This document shows, piece after piece, positions 1-8,791 of a stretch of 64,000 nt of DNA. The notes under the pieces are model-generated. The model was not told the DNA's origin. It searched no databases and worked only from the letters and a program-made list of their open reading frames with translations. The stretch spans positions 62,001 to 126,000 of the forward strand of contig NZ_KB894807.1 of the NCBI RefSeq assembly GCF_000374645.1, in the 5' to 3' direction. Source of the DNA: Arhodomonas aquaeolei DSM 8974 (GTDB lineage: Bacteria; Pseudomonadota; Gammaproteobacteria; Nitrococcales; Nitrococcaceae). Numbering within the stretch: position 1 is the stretch's first letter; the number at the start of each line of letters is the position of its first letter. Both the position numbers and the translations under genes were made by a program.

Positions 1-409
1 AATCCACCCAGTGGATCCGGCAGGGCACGTCGGCGAGCACCCGGACCAGCGCCTGACCCACGTGGCCCGCGCCGAACAGGCCGATGCGGAAGGCGGCCGG
101 CCAGACCGGCTCGAAGAGCAGCGACATGCGCCCGCCGCAGGCCTGGTCGATGGCGTCGTTGAGGGTGAAGGACTCCAGCGCCGGGCCGTCGATATTGCCC
201 GCACCGGCGGCGAGGATCTCGCGCGCACGCTCCTGCGCCAGGTGCTCGACGGTGCCGCCGCCGAGGGTGCCGCTGGCACCCTCGGCGGTGACCAGCATCT
301 TCGCCCCGGGCTCCCGGGGCGAGGAGCCCTCGATGGCGACGAGGGTCACCACGACGCAGGCCTCGTCGGCACGGTAGTGCCCGGCCAGGCGCTCGCTCCA
401 GTGGCTCAT
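1..409 (-). CDS. xdhC: XdhC, xanthine dehydrogenase accessory factor (partial, 3' end outside window)
   Basis: The first about 136 residues of an XdhC/CoxI-family protein. In the family this protein binds the molybdenum cofactor, helps its sulfuration and inserts it into xanthine dehydrogenase in the cytoplasm. Visible hallmarks are an N-terminal segment ending in EGSSPREPG, a GTLGGGTVE stretch and, near the window edge, the Rossmann-like GAGHVGQAL. The ATG overlaps the stop of xdhB by four bases (ATGA), so the two are translationally coupled as the last genes of an xdhABC operon. The C-terminal part lies beyond base 1, so the gene is incomplete only because of the window edge. Confidence 0.93.
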   Translation of the reverse strand, partial: MSHWSERLAGHYRADEACVVVTLVAIEGSSPREPGAKMLVTAEGASGTLGGGTVEHLAQERAREILAAGAGNIDGPALESFTLNDAIDQACGGRMSLLFEPVWPAAFRIGLFGAGHVGQALVRVLADVPCRIHWVD

Positions 410-2763
410 CCGGCGACCTCCGGCTGCGCCGCGGCAACCCCGGCGCCGACGGTCCCGCGCACCGCCTGCACGGCCATGAGCACCGCCTCCGGCGTCGCCG
501 GGGCGTGCAGCGGCGCGGCCACGCGATAGTCGGCCGCCGAGGCGACCGCGTCCTTCAGCGCGTGGAGTACGGAGATCGCCAGCATCAGCGGCGGCTCGCC
601 CACCGCCTTGGAACGGTAAAGGGCCTCCTCGACGTTCTCGCCCCGCTCGTAGATGCGGGCGCGGAAGTCGGCGGGCAGGTCACTGCACGCGGGGATCTTG
701 TAGGTGGACGGCGCGTGGGTCATCAGCCGGCCGTGTTCGTCCCACCACAGCTCCTCGGTGGTCAGCCAGCCCATGCCCTGGATGAAGCCGCCCTCGATCT
801 GGCCCATGTCGATAGCCGGGTTCAACGAGCGGCCCACGTCGTGGAGGATGTCCACCCGGGTGACGCGATACTCGCCGGTGAGCGTGTCCACCACCACCTC
901 GGAGCAGGCCGCGCCGTAGGCGAAGTAGTAGAACGGCCGGCCGGTGCCGTCCTCGTTGATCTGGAGCTTCGGCGTGGCGTAGAAGCCCGCCGCGGAGAGC
1001 TGCACGCGGCGGAAGTAGGCGAGGCGTACCACCTCCGCGAAGGACGCGAGCTCGCGGCCGCCGGCGTACACGGCGTTGTCGCGGAAGGTGATGGCGGCGT
1101 CCGTGGACACGTCGAAGTGGTCGCGGATGACCGGAAGCAGCCGGTCGACGATCTTCGTCGCCGCGTTGTAGGCGGCGGCGCCGTTGAGGTCCGAGCCGGA
1201 GGACGCCGCCGTGGGCGAGGTGTTCGGCACCTTGCCGGTATGGGTGGCGGTGATCCGCACCCGCTCGAGGTCGATGCCGAAGACCTCCGCCACCACCTGG
1301 GCCACCTTGATGTGCAGTCCCTGGCCCATCTCGGTGCCGCCGTGATTGAGCTGGACGCTGCCGTCCTGGTAGACAAGCACCAGCGCGCCCGCCTGGTTGA
1401 GGTGCTTGGCGGTGAAGGAGATGCCGAATTTCACCGGCGTCACCGCGATGCCCTTCTTCAGCCAGGGGCTCGCCGCGTTGTACGCACGCACCGCCTCGCG
1501 TCGGCGGGCATACTCGGAGCTCGTCTCCAGCTCGCCGAGCAGCTCGGGGAGGATGTTGTCCTCCACGGTCATGCCGTAGGGGGTGATGTTGCGCTCGTCC
1601 ACGCCGTAGAGGTTACGGCGGCGCACGGCCAGCGGATCCAGGCCGAGCTCGCGGGCGATCTCCTCGATCACGTGCTCCATGCCCACCATCCCCTGGGGCC
1701 CACCGAAGCCGCGGAAGGCGGTGTTGGAGACGGTGTTGGTGCGCAGCCGCCGGGAGGTGATCTCGACGTTCTCCAGGAAGTAGGCGTTGTCCGCGTGGTA
1801 CATCGCCCGATCGGAGACGGAGTGCGAGAGGTCCGGCGCGTAGCCGCAGCGCACTGCCTGCATGAAGGTGATGCCGCGGATGCGGCCGTCGTCGTCGAAG
1901 CCCACCCGGTAGTCGATGCGCAGATCGTGGCGCTTGCCGGTCATGGTCATGTCGTCGTCGCGGTCGAGGCGGTACTTCACCGGCCGCCCCGTGCGCTGCG
2001 CGAGCAGCGCGGCGATGACCGCGATCTGCGCCCCCTGGGTCTCCTTGCCGCCGAAGGCGCCGCCCATCCTCCGGGTCTCCACGGTGACCGCGTGATCCGG
2101 CAGGCCGAGGACCTTCGCGACCAGGTGCTGCACCTCCGAGGGGTGCTGGGTGGAGCTGTAGACGAGCATGTCGCCGTCCTCCTGGGGGACGGCCATCGCC
2201 ACCTGGCCCTCCAGGTAGAAATGCTCCTGGCCGCCCACGTAGGTCCGGCCCTCAAGATGGTGGGGCGCGGCCTCGATGGCGGCCTCCGGCTCACCACGGC
2301 GCCAGCGCTTGGGCGCCAGCAGGTCGGCGTCGGCATCCAGCGCGGCATCCACGTCCAGGATCGCGGGCAGGTCCTCGTAGTCCACCTCGGCGCGCATCGC
2401 CGCGCGCCGGGCGGCGTCGATGCTGCCCGCGGCGACGGCGAACAGCGGCTGCCCGTAAAAGAGTACCTCGCCGTCGGCAAACACCTGGTCGCCCGGGAAG
2501 ACCGGGCCGATGTCGTTGGTGGTGCCGAGCCCCTCCGGCGTGACCACGGCGGCGACGCCCCCGCCGTCGACCGCGGAGACGTCCAGCCGGTTGATGCGGG
2601 CATGGGCGCGCTCCGCGAGCCGGGCATAGGCGTGGAGCAGCTCCCGGGGCTCGGGCAGGTCGTCGACGTAGCGGGCGCTGCCGCTGACGTGCTTGTGGGC
2701 GCTGTCGTGGGGCCGGGCGACGTTCACGCCCGGGTTGCCCCGGCGGGTATCGGTCTCGCTCAT
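406..2763 (-). CDS. xdhB: Xanthine dehydrogenase, molybdopterin-binding large subunit
   Basis: A 785-residue molybdenum hydroxylase large subunit that, with XdhA, oxidises hypoxanthine and xanthine to urate. The N-terminal part is the a/b hammerhead domain (GSARYVDDLPEPREL near residue 27). The molybdopterin motif GGAFGGKE is at about 234-241. The KAVGEPPLML motif near residue 719 carries the catalytic glutamate at about 723. The ATG at 2763 was chosen because it overlaps the xdhA stop by four bases; the open frame continues upstream only as a shadow inside xdhA. Length fits bacterial two-subunit XdhB proteins (about 770-800 residues). Confidence 0.96.
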   Translation of the reverse strand: MSETDTRRGNPGVNVARPHDSAHKHVSGSARYVDDLPEPRELLHAYARLAERAHARINRLDVSAVDGGGVAAVVTPEGLGTTNDIGPVFPGDQVFADGEVLFYGQPLFAVAAGSIDAARRAAMRAEVDYEDLPAILDVDAALDADADLLAPKRWRRGEPEAAIEAAPHHLEGRTYVGGQEHFYLEGQVAMAVPQEDGDMLVYSSTQHPSEVQHLVAKVLGLPDHAVTVETRRMGGAFGGKETQGAQIAVIAALLAQRTGRPVKYRLDRDDDMTMTGKRHDLRIDYRVGFDDDGRIRGITFMQAVRCGYAPDLSHSVSDRAMYHADNAYFLENVEITSRRLRTNTVSNTAFRGFGGPQGMVGMEHVIEEIARELGLDPLAVRRRNLYGVDERNITPYGMTVEDNILPELLGELETSSEYARRREAVRAYNAASPWLKKGIAVTPVKFGISFTAKHLNQAGALVLVYQDGSVQLNHGGTEMGQGLHIKVAQVVAEVFGIDLERVRITATHTGKVPNTSPTAASSGSDLNGAAAYNAATKIVDRLLPVIRDHFDVSTDAAITFRDNAVYAGGRELASFAEVVRLAYFRRVQLSAAGFYATPKLQINEDGTGRPFYYFAYGAACSEVVVDTLTGEYRVTRVDILHDVGRSLNPAIDMGQIEGGFIQGMGWLTTEELWWDEHGRLMTHAPSTYKIPACSDLPADFRARIYERGENVEEALYRSKAVGEPPLMLAISVLHALKDAVASAADYRVAAPLHAPATPEAVLMAVQAVRGTVGAGVAAAQPEVAG

Positions 2764-4226
2764 GACGCGGCCTCCTCCGCGAGCACCCGCGTGCGGGCCT
2801 GCGGATCCGTCGTCTCGATGTAGAACTTGTGCAACAGCTGCGCGGCAACGAGCCGGCGGTACTCCCGGCTCGCGCGCATGTCCGTGATCGGGGTGAGCTC
2901 GGCGGCCAGCGCGGCCTCGCCGCGACGGACCCCGGCCTCGTCCCAGGCGGCGCCGGTGAGCTCGCGCTCGGTGCGCGGCGCCCGCCGCGGGGTGGCGGCG
3001 ACGCCGCCGAAGCCGGTACGGATCGCCACCACCCGGCCGTCCGACAGGCGCAGGCGGAAGGCGGCGCAGACCGCGGAGATGTCCTGGTCGAAGCGCTTGG
3101 AGATCTTGTAGCAGCGGAAGTGCTCGTCCCCGCCGAGGGCGGGGATCCAGACACGCTCGACGAACTCCCCGGGGCGGCGGTCCTGGCGGCCGTAGTCGAT
3201 GAAGTAATCCTCGATGGGCATCTCCCGCCGGCCGTCCGGGCCGTTCAGGGTCAGCCGCGCCCCCAGGGCGATGAGCACCGGCATGCTGTCGCCGATGGGC
3301 GAGCCGTTGGCGATGTTGCCGCCCAGGGTCCCGGAGTTGCGGATCTGCACCGAGGCGAAACGGCGCAGGAGCTCGCCGAAGTCCGGGAAGCGGCGCCCAA
3401 GCACGTCCAGCGCCTCGCCGTGGGTGACCGCCGCACCGATAGCCACGCCGTCCGCGTCCTCGTGGATGCCGTGGAGCTCCGCGACGTCGCCGACGTGGAC
3501 CACCGTGTCCAGGTCCATGTGGCGCTTGGTCACCCACAGCCCCACGTCGGTGCCGCCGGCGAGCAGGGTCGCGTCCGGGTGTTCACCGAGGACCCTGGCC
3601 AGGCCGTCGGCGGACACCGGTGCGAAGTAGCGCCGCCCCTGCCACGCCAGCGCCAGGGTGTCGGTGCGGCGCAGCGCCGTCAGCCGCTCCGCCGTCCCGG
3701 CGGCCCGTGCACGGACCGGGTCGTCCCAGGGATAGTCGTGCATGGCGAGCGCGGCGTCGACGATCGGCCGGTAGCCGGTGCAACGGCAGAGGTTGCCCGC
3801 CAGGGTATCGTTGATCCGCTGCCGGTCCGGACGCCCGCCCTCGAGGTAGAGCGCGAACAGCGACATCACGAAACCGGGGGTGCAGAACCCGCACTGGGAG
3901 CCGTGGTGGTCCACCATCGCACGCTGGACCGGGTGCATGGCGCCGTCCGCGCCAGCGAGGTGCTCCACGGTGAGTAGCTGGCGACCGTCGAGCACCGGCA
4001 CGAAGAGGATGCAGGCGTTGACCGCGCGATAGCGCATGCCACCCTCCCCGTCCGGCTCGCCGAGGACCACGGTGCAGGCGCCGCAGTCCCCCTCGGCACA
4101 GCCCTCCTTGGTGCCGGTGGCGTACTGGTCCTCGCGCAGCCACTGGAGCACGGTCCGGGTCGGGTCCACGTCGCGGAGCTCCCGCATCTCGTGGCCGAAC
4201 AGGAAACGCACCGAATCCGTCATCAT
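2760..4226 (-). CDS. xdhA: Xanthine dehydrogenase, FAD/2Fe-2S small subunit
   Basis: A 488-residue subunit carrying two [2Fe-2S] clusters and FAD. The plant-ferredoxin-like cluster uses Cys43, 48, 51 and 72 (CAEGDCGAC ... C). The second cluster uses Cys112, 115, 147 and 149 (CGFC ... CRC). The FAD domain begins near residue 200 and includes LAGGTDVGLWVTK. It passes electrons from the molybdenum site in XdhB to NAD+. It is the first gene of the leftward xdhABC operon, divergent from a GntR regulator. Two ATG codons in tandem start the protein; either could be used. Confidence 0.96.
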   Translation of the reverse strand: MMTDSVRFLFGHEMRELRDVDPTRTVLQWLREDQYATGTKEGCAEGDCGACTVVLGEPDGEGGMRYRAVNACILFVPVLDGRQLLTVEHLAGADGAMHPVQRAMVDHHGSQCGFCTPGFVMSLFALYLEGGRPDRQRINDTLAGNLCRCTGYRPIVDAALAMHDYPWDDPVRARAAGTAERLTALRRTDTLALAWQGRRYFAPVSADGLARVLGEHPDATLLAGGTDVGLWVTKRHMDLDTVVHVGDVAELHGIHEDADGVAIGAAVTHGEALDVLGRRFPDFGELLRRFASVQIRNSGTLGGNIANGSPIGDSMPVLIALGARLTLNGPDGRREMPIEDYFIDYGRQDRRPGEFVERVWIPALGGDEHFRCYKISKRFDQDISAVCAAFRLRLSDGRVVAIRTGFGGVAATPRRAPRTERELTGAAWDEAGVRRGEAALAAELTPITDMRASREYRRLVAAQLLHKFYIETTDPQARTRVLAEEAAS

Positions 4227-4287
4227 CTTCTCCCGCAGCCCGGCGGCCTGTCGAATCGCCGCCTGTACCCAAAGACTAGAAGCCTAT

Positions 4288-4295
4288 TGTCGACA
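4288..4295. promoter_or_regulatory. TGTCGACA palindrome, proximal to xdhA
   Basis: Perfect 8-base dyad in the xdhA/GntR divergent region, about 62 bases upstream of xdhA. Read toward xdhA, a possible -35 (TTGAAT, 4300-4295) abuts it. The same dyad recurs at 4407-4414. The GT-N-AC arrangement fits GntR/FadR-type operators, so it is a candidate site for the adjacent GntR protein. This is inference from position and symmetry. Confidence 0.5.
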
Positions 4296-4406
4296 TTCAA
4301 ATCCGCCGATCCGGCCCTGCATGTCGCCGGACGGGAACCACCGCCCCGCATTCCACCGGCATCATCCGGTCATGGGGGCTATTTGACGACAGTATTAGAC
4401 ATTAAT

Positions 4407-4414
4407 TGTCGACA
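4407..4414. promoter_or_regulatory. TGTCGACA palindrome, proximal to the GntR gene
   Basis: Second exact copy of the dyad at 4288-4295, with centres 119 bases apart. It is preceded by an AT-rich stretch (4381-4406) that may hold the regulator's promoter. Both copies share the flank ATTGTCGACA. Two copies in one 293-base gap suggest an operator pair for the divergent regulator. Confidence 0.5.
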
Positions 4415-4519
4415 CAACATGAAGGCAACTTTCCCGGGGACCGGTGCGTGACGTAATGCGGCAAACGGGTTACCTTACGGGGCCTTACCCAATGCCCCAG
4501 GCAACCGTCACGGCCGACC

Positions 4520-5236
4520 TTGAACGACATGGTGCAATCGCTGGCTCAGGGACGTAGCACGCACTCGGCGGCACGCGCCGAGGACCGGATCTACGACGCA
4601 ATCCGCCACGCCGTACTGGCCCAGCAGCTGCCGCCGGGCTCGCGTCTGCCGGAGCTGACACTGAGCGAGATCTTCGGGGTAAGCCGTTCGGTGGTCCGCC
4701 GGGCGCTGGTCCGGCTCGCGGGCGACCACATCATCCTGATGCGGCGCAACCAGATCGCGGTGGTCGCGAGACCGGGGCCGGAGGAGACCGCCCAGATATT
4801 CGAGGCGCGCCGCCACATCGAGAGCGAGGTGATCCGCCAGGTCGCCGGTCACCTCGGCGAGACGGCGCGCACGGAGATCGCCGGCCTGGTCGACGCCGAG
4901 CACACCGCCCACCGCGAGGGCGCCCACGAAGACCGCATCCACCTGTCCCTGCGCTTCCACGAGCGCCTCGCGGACTTCTGCCCCAATCAGGTGCTCGCCG
5001 GGATCCTGCGTGAGCTGATCCTGCGCACCTCCATCGCGGTCGCCCTGTACAAGGTCCCGGGGATCAGCGCCTGCTACCGCGAGGGCGACCACCGCGGCAT
5101 CACGGATGCGATCTTCGCCGGCGACAGCGAGCTCGCCGCCCGGCTCGCCCGCGAACACCTCGACCACCTTGAGCAACGCCTGACCCTCGCCGAGCGCGAC
5201 GGCCAGGTCGACCTCGCGAGCATCCTCCGGCGCTGA
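4520..5236 (+). CDS. GntR-family (FadR/FCD subfamily) transcriptional regulator
   Basis: A 238-residue regulator. The N-terminal winged helix-turn-helix (about residues 20-85) includes IYDAIRHAVLAQQLPPGSRLPE and LSEIFGVSRSVVRRAL. The C-terminal all-helical FCD ligand domain begins near EETAQIFEARRHIE and has the acidic/His residues (RFHERLADF, EGDHRGI) typical of metal or carboxylate binding in this subfamily. It is divergent from xdhABC and followed convergently by guaD, so it probably senses a purine-catabolism metabolite and controls xdh. The effector cannot be read from the sequence. Confidence 0.9.
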   Translation: MNDMVQSLAQGRSTHSAARAEDRIYDAIRHAVLAQQLPPGSRLPELTLSEIFGVSRSVVRRALVRLAGDHIILMRRNQIAVVARPGPEETAQIFEARRHIESEVIRQVAGHLGETARTEIAGLVDAEHTAHREGAHEDRIHLSLRFHERLADFCPNQVLAGILRELILRTSIAVALYKVPGISACYREGDHRGITDAIFAGDSELAARLAREHLDHLEQRLTLAERDGQVDLASILRR

Positions 5237-5249
5237 GCGGGCGCCGCGC

Positions 5250-6569
5250 TCAGGAGGCGGCGCGGGTATAGGCGGGCTGGCCCTGGAGCCAGGTCTCGGC
5301 GATGCAGTGCTCGTCACCCAGCGTGAACAGCGCGAACAGCCGCTCCGCGACGGTCTCCGCCGCGGCGGTGCGCCGTGCGATCATGGGCGTCGCGGCGGGG
5401 TCGAGCACCACCAGGTCCGCCTCGCACCCGGCACGGAAACTGCCAATGCGGTCCGCCACGGACAGCGCCTCCGCCCCCGCCAGGGTCGTAAGGTAAAGCA
5501 GCCGCGCCGGCGACAGCGCCGTCCCCCGGAGCTGGGCCACCTTATACGCCTCCGCGGCGGTGCGGAGCATGCTCATGCTGGTACCGCCGCCGACGTCCGT
5601 CGCCAGGCCCACCCGCACCCCCGCGCTGCGCGCCGCGGCGTAATCGAACAGGCCGCTGCCGAGGAACAGGTTCGAGGTCGGGCAGAAGCCCATGACCGCC
5701 CCGGTCTCCGCCATGCGCCGGCGGTCGTCGTCGTCCAGGTGGATACAGTGGGCGTAGAGTGCGCGCTCGCGCAGCATGCCGTAGCGGTCGTAGACGTCCA
5801 GGTAGCTCCGGCTCCAGGGGAAGAGCTCCGCCACCCAGGCGACCTCCTGGGCGTTCTCGGCCACGTGGGTGTGCACGTAGGTGTCCGGGTACGCCCGCGC
5901 GAGCTCGCCGACCCGCTCTAGCTGGGCGTCGCTGGAGGTGGGCGCGAAGCGCGGGGTGATGGCGTAACTCAGCCGGTCGACGCCGTGCCAGCGCTCGATC
6001 AGCGCGCGGGTGTCGCGGTAGCCCGTCTCCGGCGTGTCCCGGAGGTAGTCCGGGGCGTTGCGGTCCATCAGCACCTTGCCCGCCGCCAGGCGCATACCCC
6101 GCGCCCGCGCCGCCTCGAGGATGGCGTCCGCGGAAACGGCGTGCACCGTGCCCAGCACCAGTGCCGACGTGGTGCCATTGCGCAGCAGCTCGTCGACGAA
6201 GAACCGCGCCGTCTCGGCGGCGAGCCCGGCATCGTGGAAACGCCCCTCTGCGGGGAAGGTGTAGCGCTCCAGCCAGGTGAGGAGCTGCTCGCCGAAGCTC
6301 GCGATCACGTCGGTCTGGGCGTAATGGACGTGGCAGTCCACCATCCCGGGTATCACCAGCCGGCCGCGGTGGTCCGCCACCGGGGTGTCCGCGTCCAGCC
6401 CGGGGAGCACGGCGTCTGCGGGGCCGGTGCGCACGACCCGGCCGTCCTCGATGACGATCACGCCGTCCTCGAGGATCTCCAGCGCGTTCGGGTCGTCGCC
6501 CTCGCCCGGGTCGTGCAGGCAATGGACGATGCAGCCGCGGATCGCACGGCGCGCCTCGGATGGGCTCAT
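5250..6569 (-). CDS. guaD: Guanine deaminase
   Basis: Zinc-dependent amidohydrolase converting guanine to xanthine, the substrate of the neighbouring xanthine dehydrogenase. It contains HVHYAQTDVIASFGEQLL (metal ligands His80 and His82), a HTHVAEN motif, HCIHLDDDD and the C-terminal ATDVGGGTSMSM segment, all typical of GuaD. From the ATG at 6569 it has 439 residues, a usual length for the family. A GTG at 6575 sits better relative to the GGGGGA ribosome-binding sequence (seven bases), and an in-frame TTG lies at 6608. It converges with the GntR gene, 13 bases apart. Cytoplasmic. Confidence 0.95.
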   Translation of the reverse strand: MSPSEARRAIRGCIVHCLHDPGEGDDPNALEILEDGVIVIEDGRVVRTGPADAVLPGLDADTPVADHRGRLVIPGMVDCHVHYAQTDVIASFGEQLLTWLERYTFPAEGRFHDAGLAAETARFFVDELLRNGTTSALVLGTVHAVSADAILEAARARGMRLAAGKVLMDRNAPDYLRDTPETGYRDTRALIERWHGVDRLSYAITPRFAPTSSDAQLERVGELARAYPDTYVHTHVAENAQEVAWVAELFPWSRSYLDVYDRYGMLRERALYAHCIHLDDDDRRRMAETGAVMGFCPTSNLFLGSGLFDYAAARSAGVRVGLATDVGGGTSMSMLRTAAEAYKVAQLRGTALSPARLLYLTTLAGAEALSVADRIGSFRAGCEADLVVLDPAATPMIARRTAAAETVAERLFALFTLGDEHCIAETWLQGQPAYTRAAS

Positions 6570-6661
6570 TGTCACCGGCGCGTCCCCCTTTGGGCGAACT
6601 GAACACAATCAAAGAGGATAACTGTATTCACTTCGCCGGGGGAACCACCCGGCACCCGCCC

Positions 6662-7837
6662 TCAGGTGCCCAGCTCCCAGTCGTTGGCGGTGATCGCCCG
6701 CGCACCGCCGGCCTCGACCACCACTGTCTCGCTCATGCCGATGCCCCACTCGCCGGGACGGCGCAGGCAAATGGGCAGGTGGAAGACCATGCCCGGCTCG
6801 AACACCGTCCCGACCCCACGGGCAATGAAGCCCGTGCCCTCCACCCAGGACGGCGGGAACTGCACGCCGACGGTATAGCCGAACACACCGGAGAAGAACA
6901 CCGAGTCGGCGTGGGGCGCTAGCACCGCCTCCGCCGCCCGGGCGGCGGCGTCGAAGGTGTTGCCCGGGCGCATGGCCTCGCGCAGGCCCGCGACGAGATC
7001 GGCGCAGGCGCCATAGAGCCCGCGCATGGCCTGTGTGGGTTCGCCGCAGACCACGGTGCGCATCTGCGGCGCGGTATAGCGCCCGCGCACGGCGCCGTAC
7101 TCCAGGAACACCGGCTCGCCGTCGGCGATCCGGTGACCGTTATGGTTGCTGTGGATGATGCTCGAGCGCACGCCGGCGGCGACGATGGGCTGCATGCTCA
7201 TGAACTCGCTGCCCGCGGCGAGCATGGCGCGGGCGCCGGCGGCGGCGACCTCGGAGTCGGTCACACCGGGGGCGACAGTCTCCGCGGAGGCCGCCAGGCC
7301 CGCCTCGGTGATCCGTGCGCTCTCGGCGAGCACCGCCAGCTCGGCGTCGGACTTCACCCGCCGCACCGCCGCGACCAGCTCGCCGGTGGCGACCCACTCG
7401 GCCTCGTGGACGGCGCTCAGCGCGGCGAGCAGCCCGGGGCGCAGGCCCGGTGCCCACTCGTCGACGCCGACCCGGCGCGCTCCGGCCAGGGCTTCGGCGA
7501 GCTGCCGCGTGGCCTCGTGGGGGAACTCCCAGCGATAGCCCACGATCTCGTCGACGTGGGCCATGGTCACCGCCGGGCCGGTCTCGATGGAGGGCACCTG
7601 CAGCCACGTCCGCGAGGGCGTGACCACCAGCGCGATGGACACGGAGACCTCGAAGGTCGAGTAGCCGGTGAGATAGCACACCTCGGCGGCGTCGGTGACC
7701 AGCAGCGCCTCCAGGCCGTCGCGCTGCATGCCCGCGCGCACCGCCTCCAGGCGGCGCCGGTACTCCCCGGCATCGAACCGCGCCGGCAGCCGGCCGACGC
7801 GCTCGCTCAGGACCTCGCGATAACGTTGGTAGTCCAT
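6662..7837 (-). CDS. M24-family creatinase/ectoine-hydrolase-like protein without standard metal ligands
   Basis: A 391-residue pita-bread-fold protein: an N-terminal creatinase_N domain (about 25-155) and a C-terminal M24 domain (about 165-385). In metallo-aminopeptidases two Asp, one His and two Glu bind metals. Here the first Asp position is Glu246 (EYGAVRGRY), the second is Ala256 (TAPQMRTV), and the usual HG..HE..P region reads FGYTVGVQFPPSW, so the His is absent. This resembles creatinase and ectoine hydrolase (DoeA), which cleave C-N bonds without a metal. It lies upstream of guaD on the same strand, 92 bases away, so a role in purine or amidine breakdown is plausible. The substrate is unknown. 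Confidence 0.85.
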   Translation of the reverse strand: MDYQRYREVLSERVGRLPARFDAGEYRRRLEAVRAGMQRDGLEALLVTDAAEVCYLTGYSTFEVSVSIALVVTPSRTWLQVPSIETGPAVTMAHVDEIVGYRWEFPHEATRQLAEALAGARRVGVDEWAPGLRPGLLAALSAVHEAEWVATGELVAAVRRVKSDAELAVLAESARITEAGLAASAETVAPGVTDSEVAAAGARAMLAAGSEFMSMQPIVAAGVRSSIIHSNHNGHRIADGEPVFLEYGAVRGRYTAPQMRTVVCGEPTQAMRGLYGACADLVAGLREAMRPGNTFDAAARAAEAVLAPHADSVFFSGVFGYTVGVQFPPSWVEGTGFIARGVGTVFEPGMVFHLPICLRRPGEWGIGMSETVVVEAGGARAITANDWELGT

Positions 7838-7957
7838 CGGTGCTCGTGCCCTCCCCGGGCCGTGGTGACTGACGCCCGCCGCGCGGCGGGCGGTCCGCCG
7901 GACAGCATGGCAGGCGTCTCCACACCGTGCCAGGGAGTGACCGATCTTCTCACTGGT

Positions 7958-8716
7958 TCACTGCACCAGCGGGGAGTCCGCGGCGTCGAGGTCGACACCC
8001 TCGATGTCCGCCTCGGCGGCGAGCAGCCGCACGTACTGGCCGAAGGCGCGGCGGCGCACCCGCTCGGTGAGGTAGTCGGCGATGCGCGGGCGCACCGTCT
8101 CGTAGTCCGGCAGGTGGCCGGGCTCGTGGCTCTGCACGTCGACGACGTGCCAGCCGTAGCGCGTCTCCACGGGGCGCGCCGCCAGCCCCTCGGGCAGCCG
8201 CCACACGGCGCGCTCGAACTCCGGCACGGTCGCCCCCGGGGCGATCTCGCCGAGCTCACCGCCGTACTCCCGGGACGGGCAGTCGGAGTGGCGCCGGGCG
8301 AGATCGATGAACGGCGCACCGTCGCGGCACTCGGCGATCAGCGCCTCCGCCTGGTCGCGCTGGCTCACGCGCTTGTCGGGATCGTCGGGCAGCGCCGCCA
8401 GCAGGATGTGCCGGGCGTACACCCTCGGCGGTTCGCGGAAGCGCTCGCGGTTGTTCTCGTAGTAGGCCCGGCAGTCGTCGTCGCCGGCCTCCGGGATGGT
8501 GACCTCGCGTTCGATGAGGGCGTCGATCACGCCGTCGTCGGCCTCGGCCTCGGTGGCGAGGCCGGTCTCCACCGCCCGCTGACGCAGCAGCTCGCGCACG
8601 GCGAGCGCCACCGCCGCCTGGCGCTGGCGCTCGGCGATGTCCCCGCCCTCGTAGTTGGCGGACTCGATATTCACCGCCTCGTCGCTGATCTCGATTGCGT
8701 TGATCGTGATAGGCAT
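7958..8716 (-). CDS. Parvulin-type peptidyl-prolyl cis-trans isomerase of the nar cluster
   Basis: A 252-residue protein without a signal peptide. The C-terminal parvulin domain (about 125-225) contains ARHILLA, FIDLARRHSDCPS, GGELGEI and RYGWHVVDV; the N-terminal half is helical and SurA/NifM-like. A PpiC-type isomerase follows narI in Pseudomonas nar operons, where it is thought to help nitrate reductase assembly, so this is probably the equivalent. Here two unrelated genes separate it from narI. Confidence 0.87.
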   Translation of the reverse strand: MPITINAIEISDEAVNIESANYEGGDIAERQRQAAVALAVRELLRQRAVETGLATEAEADDGVIDALIEREVTIPEAGDDDCRAYYENNRERFREPPRVYARHILLAALPDDPDKRVSQRDQAEALIAECRDGAPFIDLARRHSDCPSREYGGELGEIAPGATVPEFERAVWRLPEGLAARPVETRYGWHVVDVQSHEPGHLPDYETVRPRIADYLTERVRRRAFGQYVRLLAAEADIEGVDLDAADSPLVQ

Positions 8717-8791
8717 CGTTGCCCTCTCGTGTCGCGCCGGGTCATGGCGACCCGGCTGATGGTGTCGGTCCGCGGCCGCCGGTCCGCGGTC

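Noticed and set aside
505-2823. Rightward open frame of about 770 codons opposite xdhB
   Set aside because: Antisense shadow of the xanthine dehydrogenase gene with no family features.
2764-3537. N-terminal extension of the xdhB frame
   Set aside because: It lies wholly inside xdhA in another frame and is Arg/Gly/Pro-rich. The ATGA start at 2763 gives the normal XdhB beginning.
6601-6629. Imperfect inverted repeat GAACACA...TGTATTC upstream of guaD
   Set aside because: Only six of seven arm bases match and the spacer is long; too weak to call an operator.
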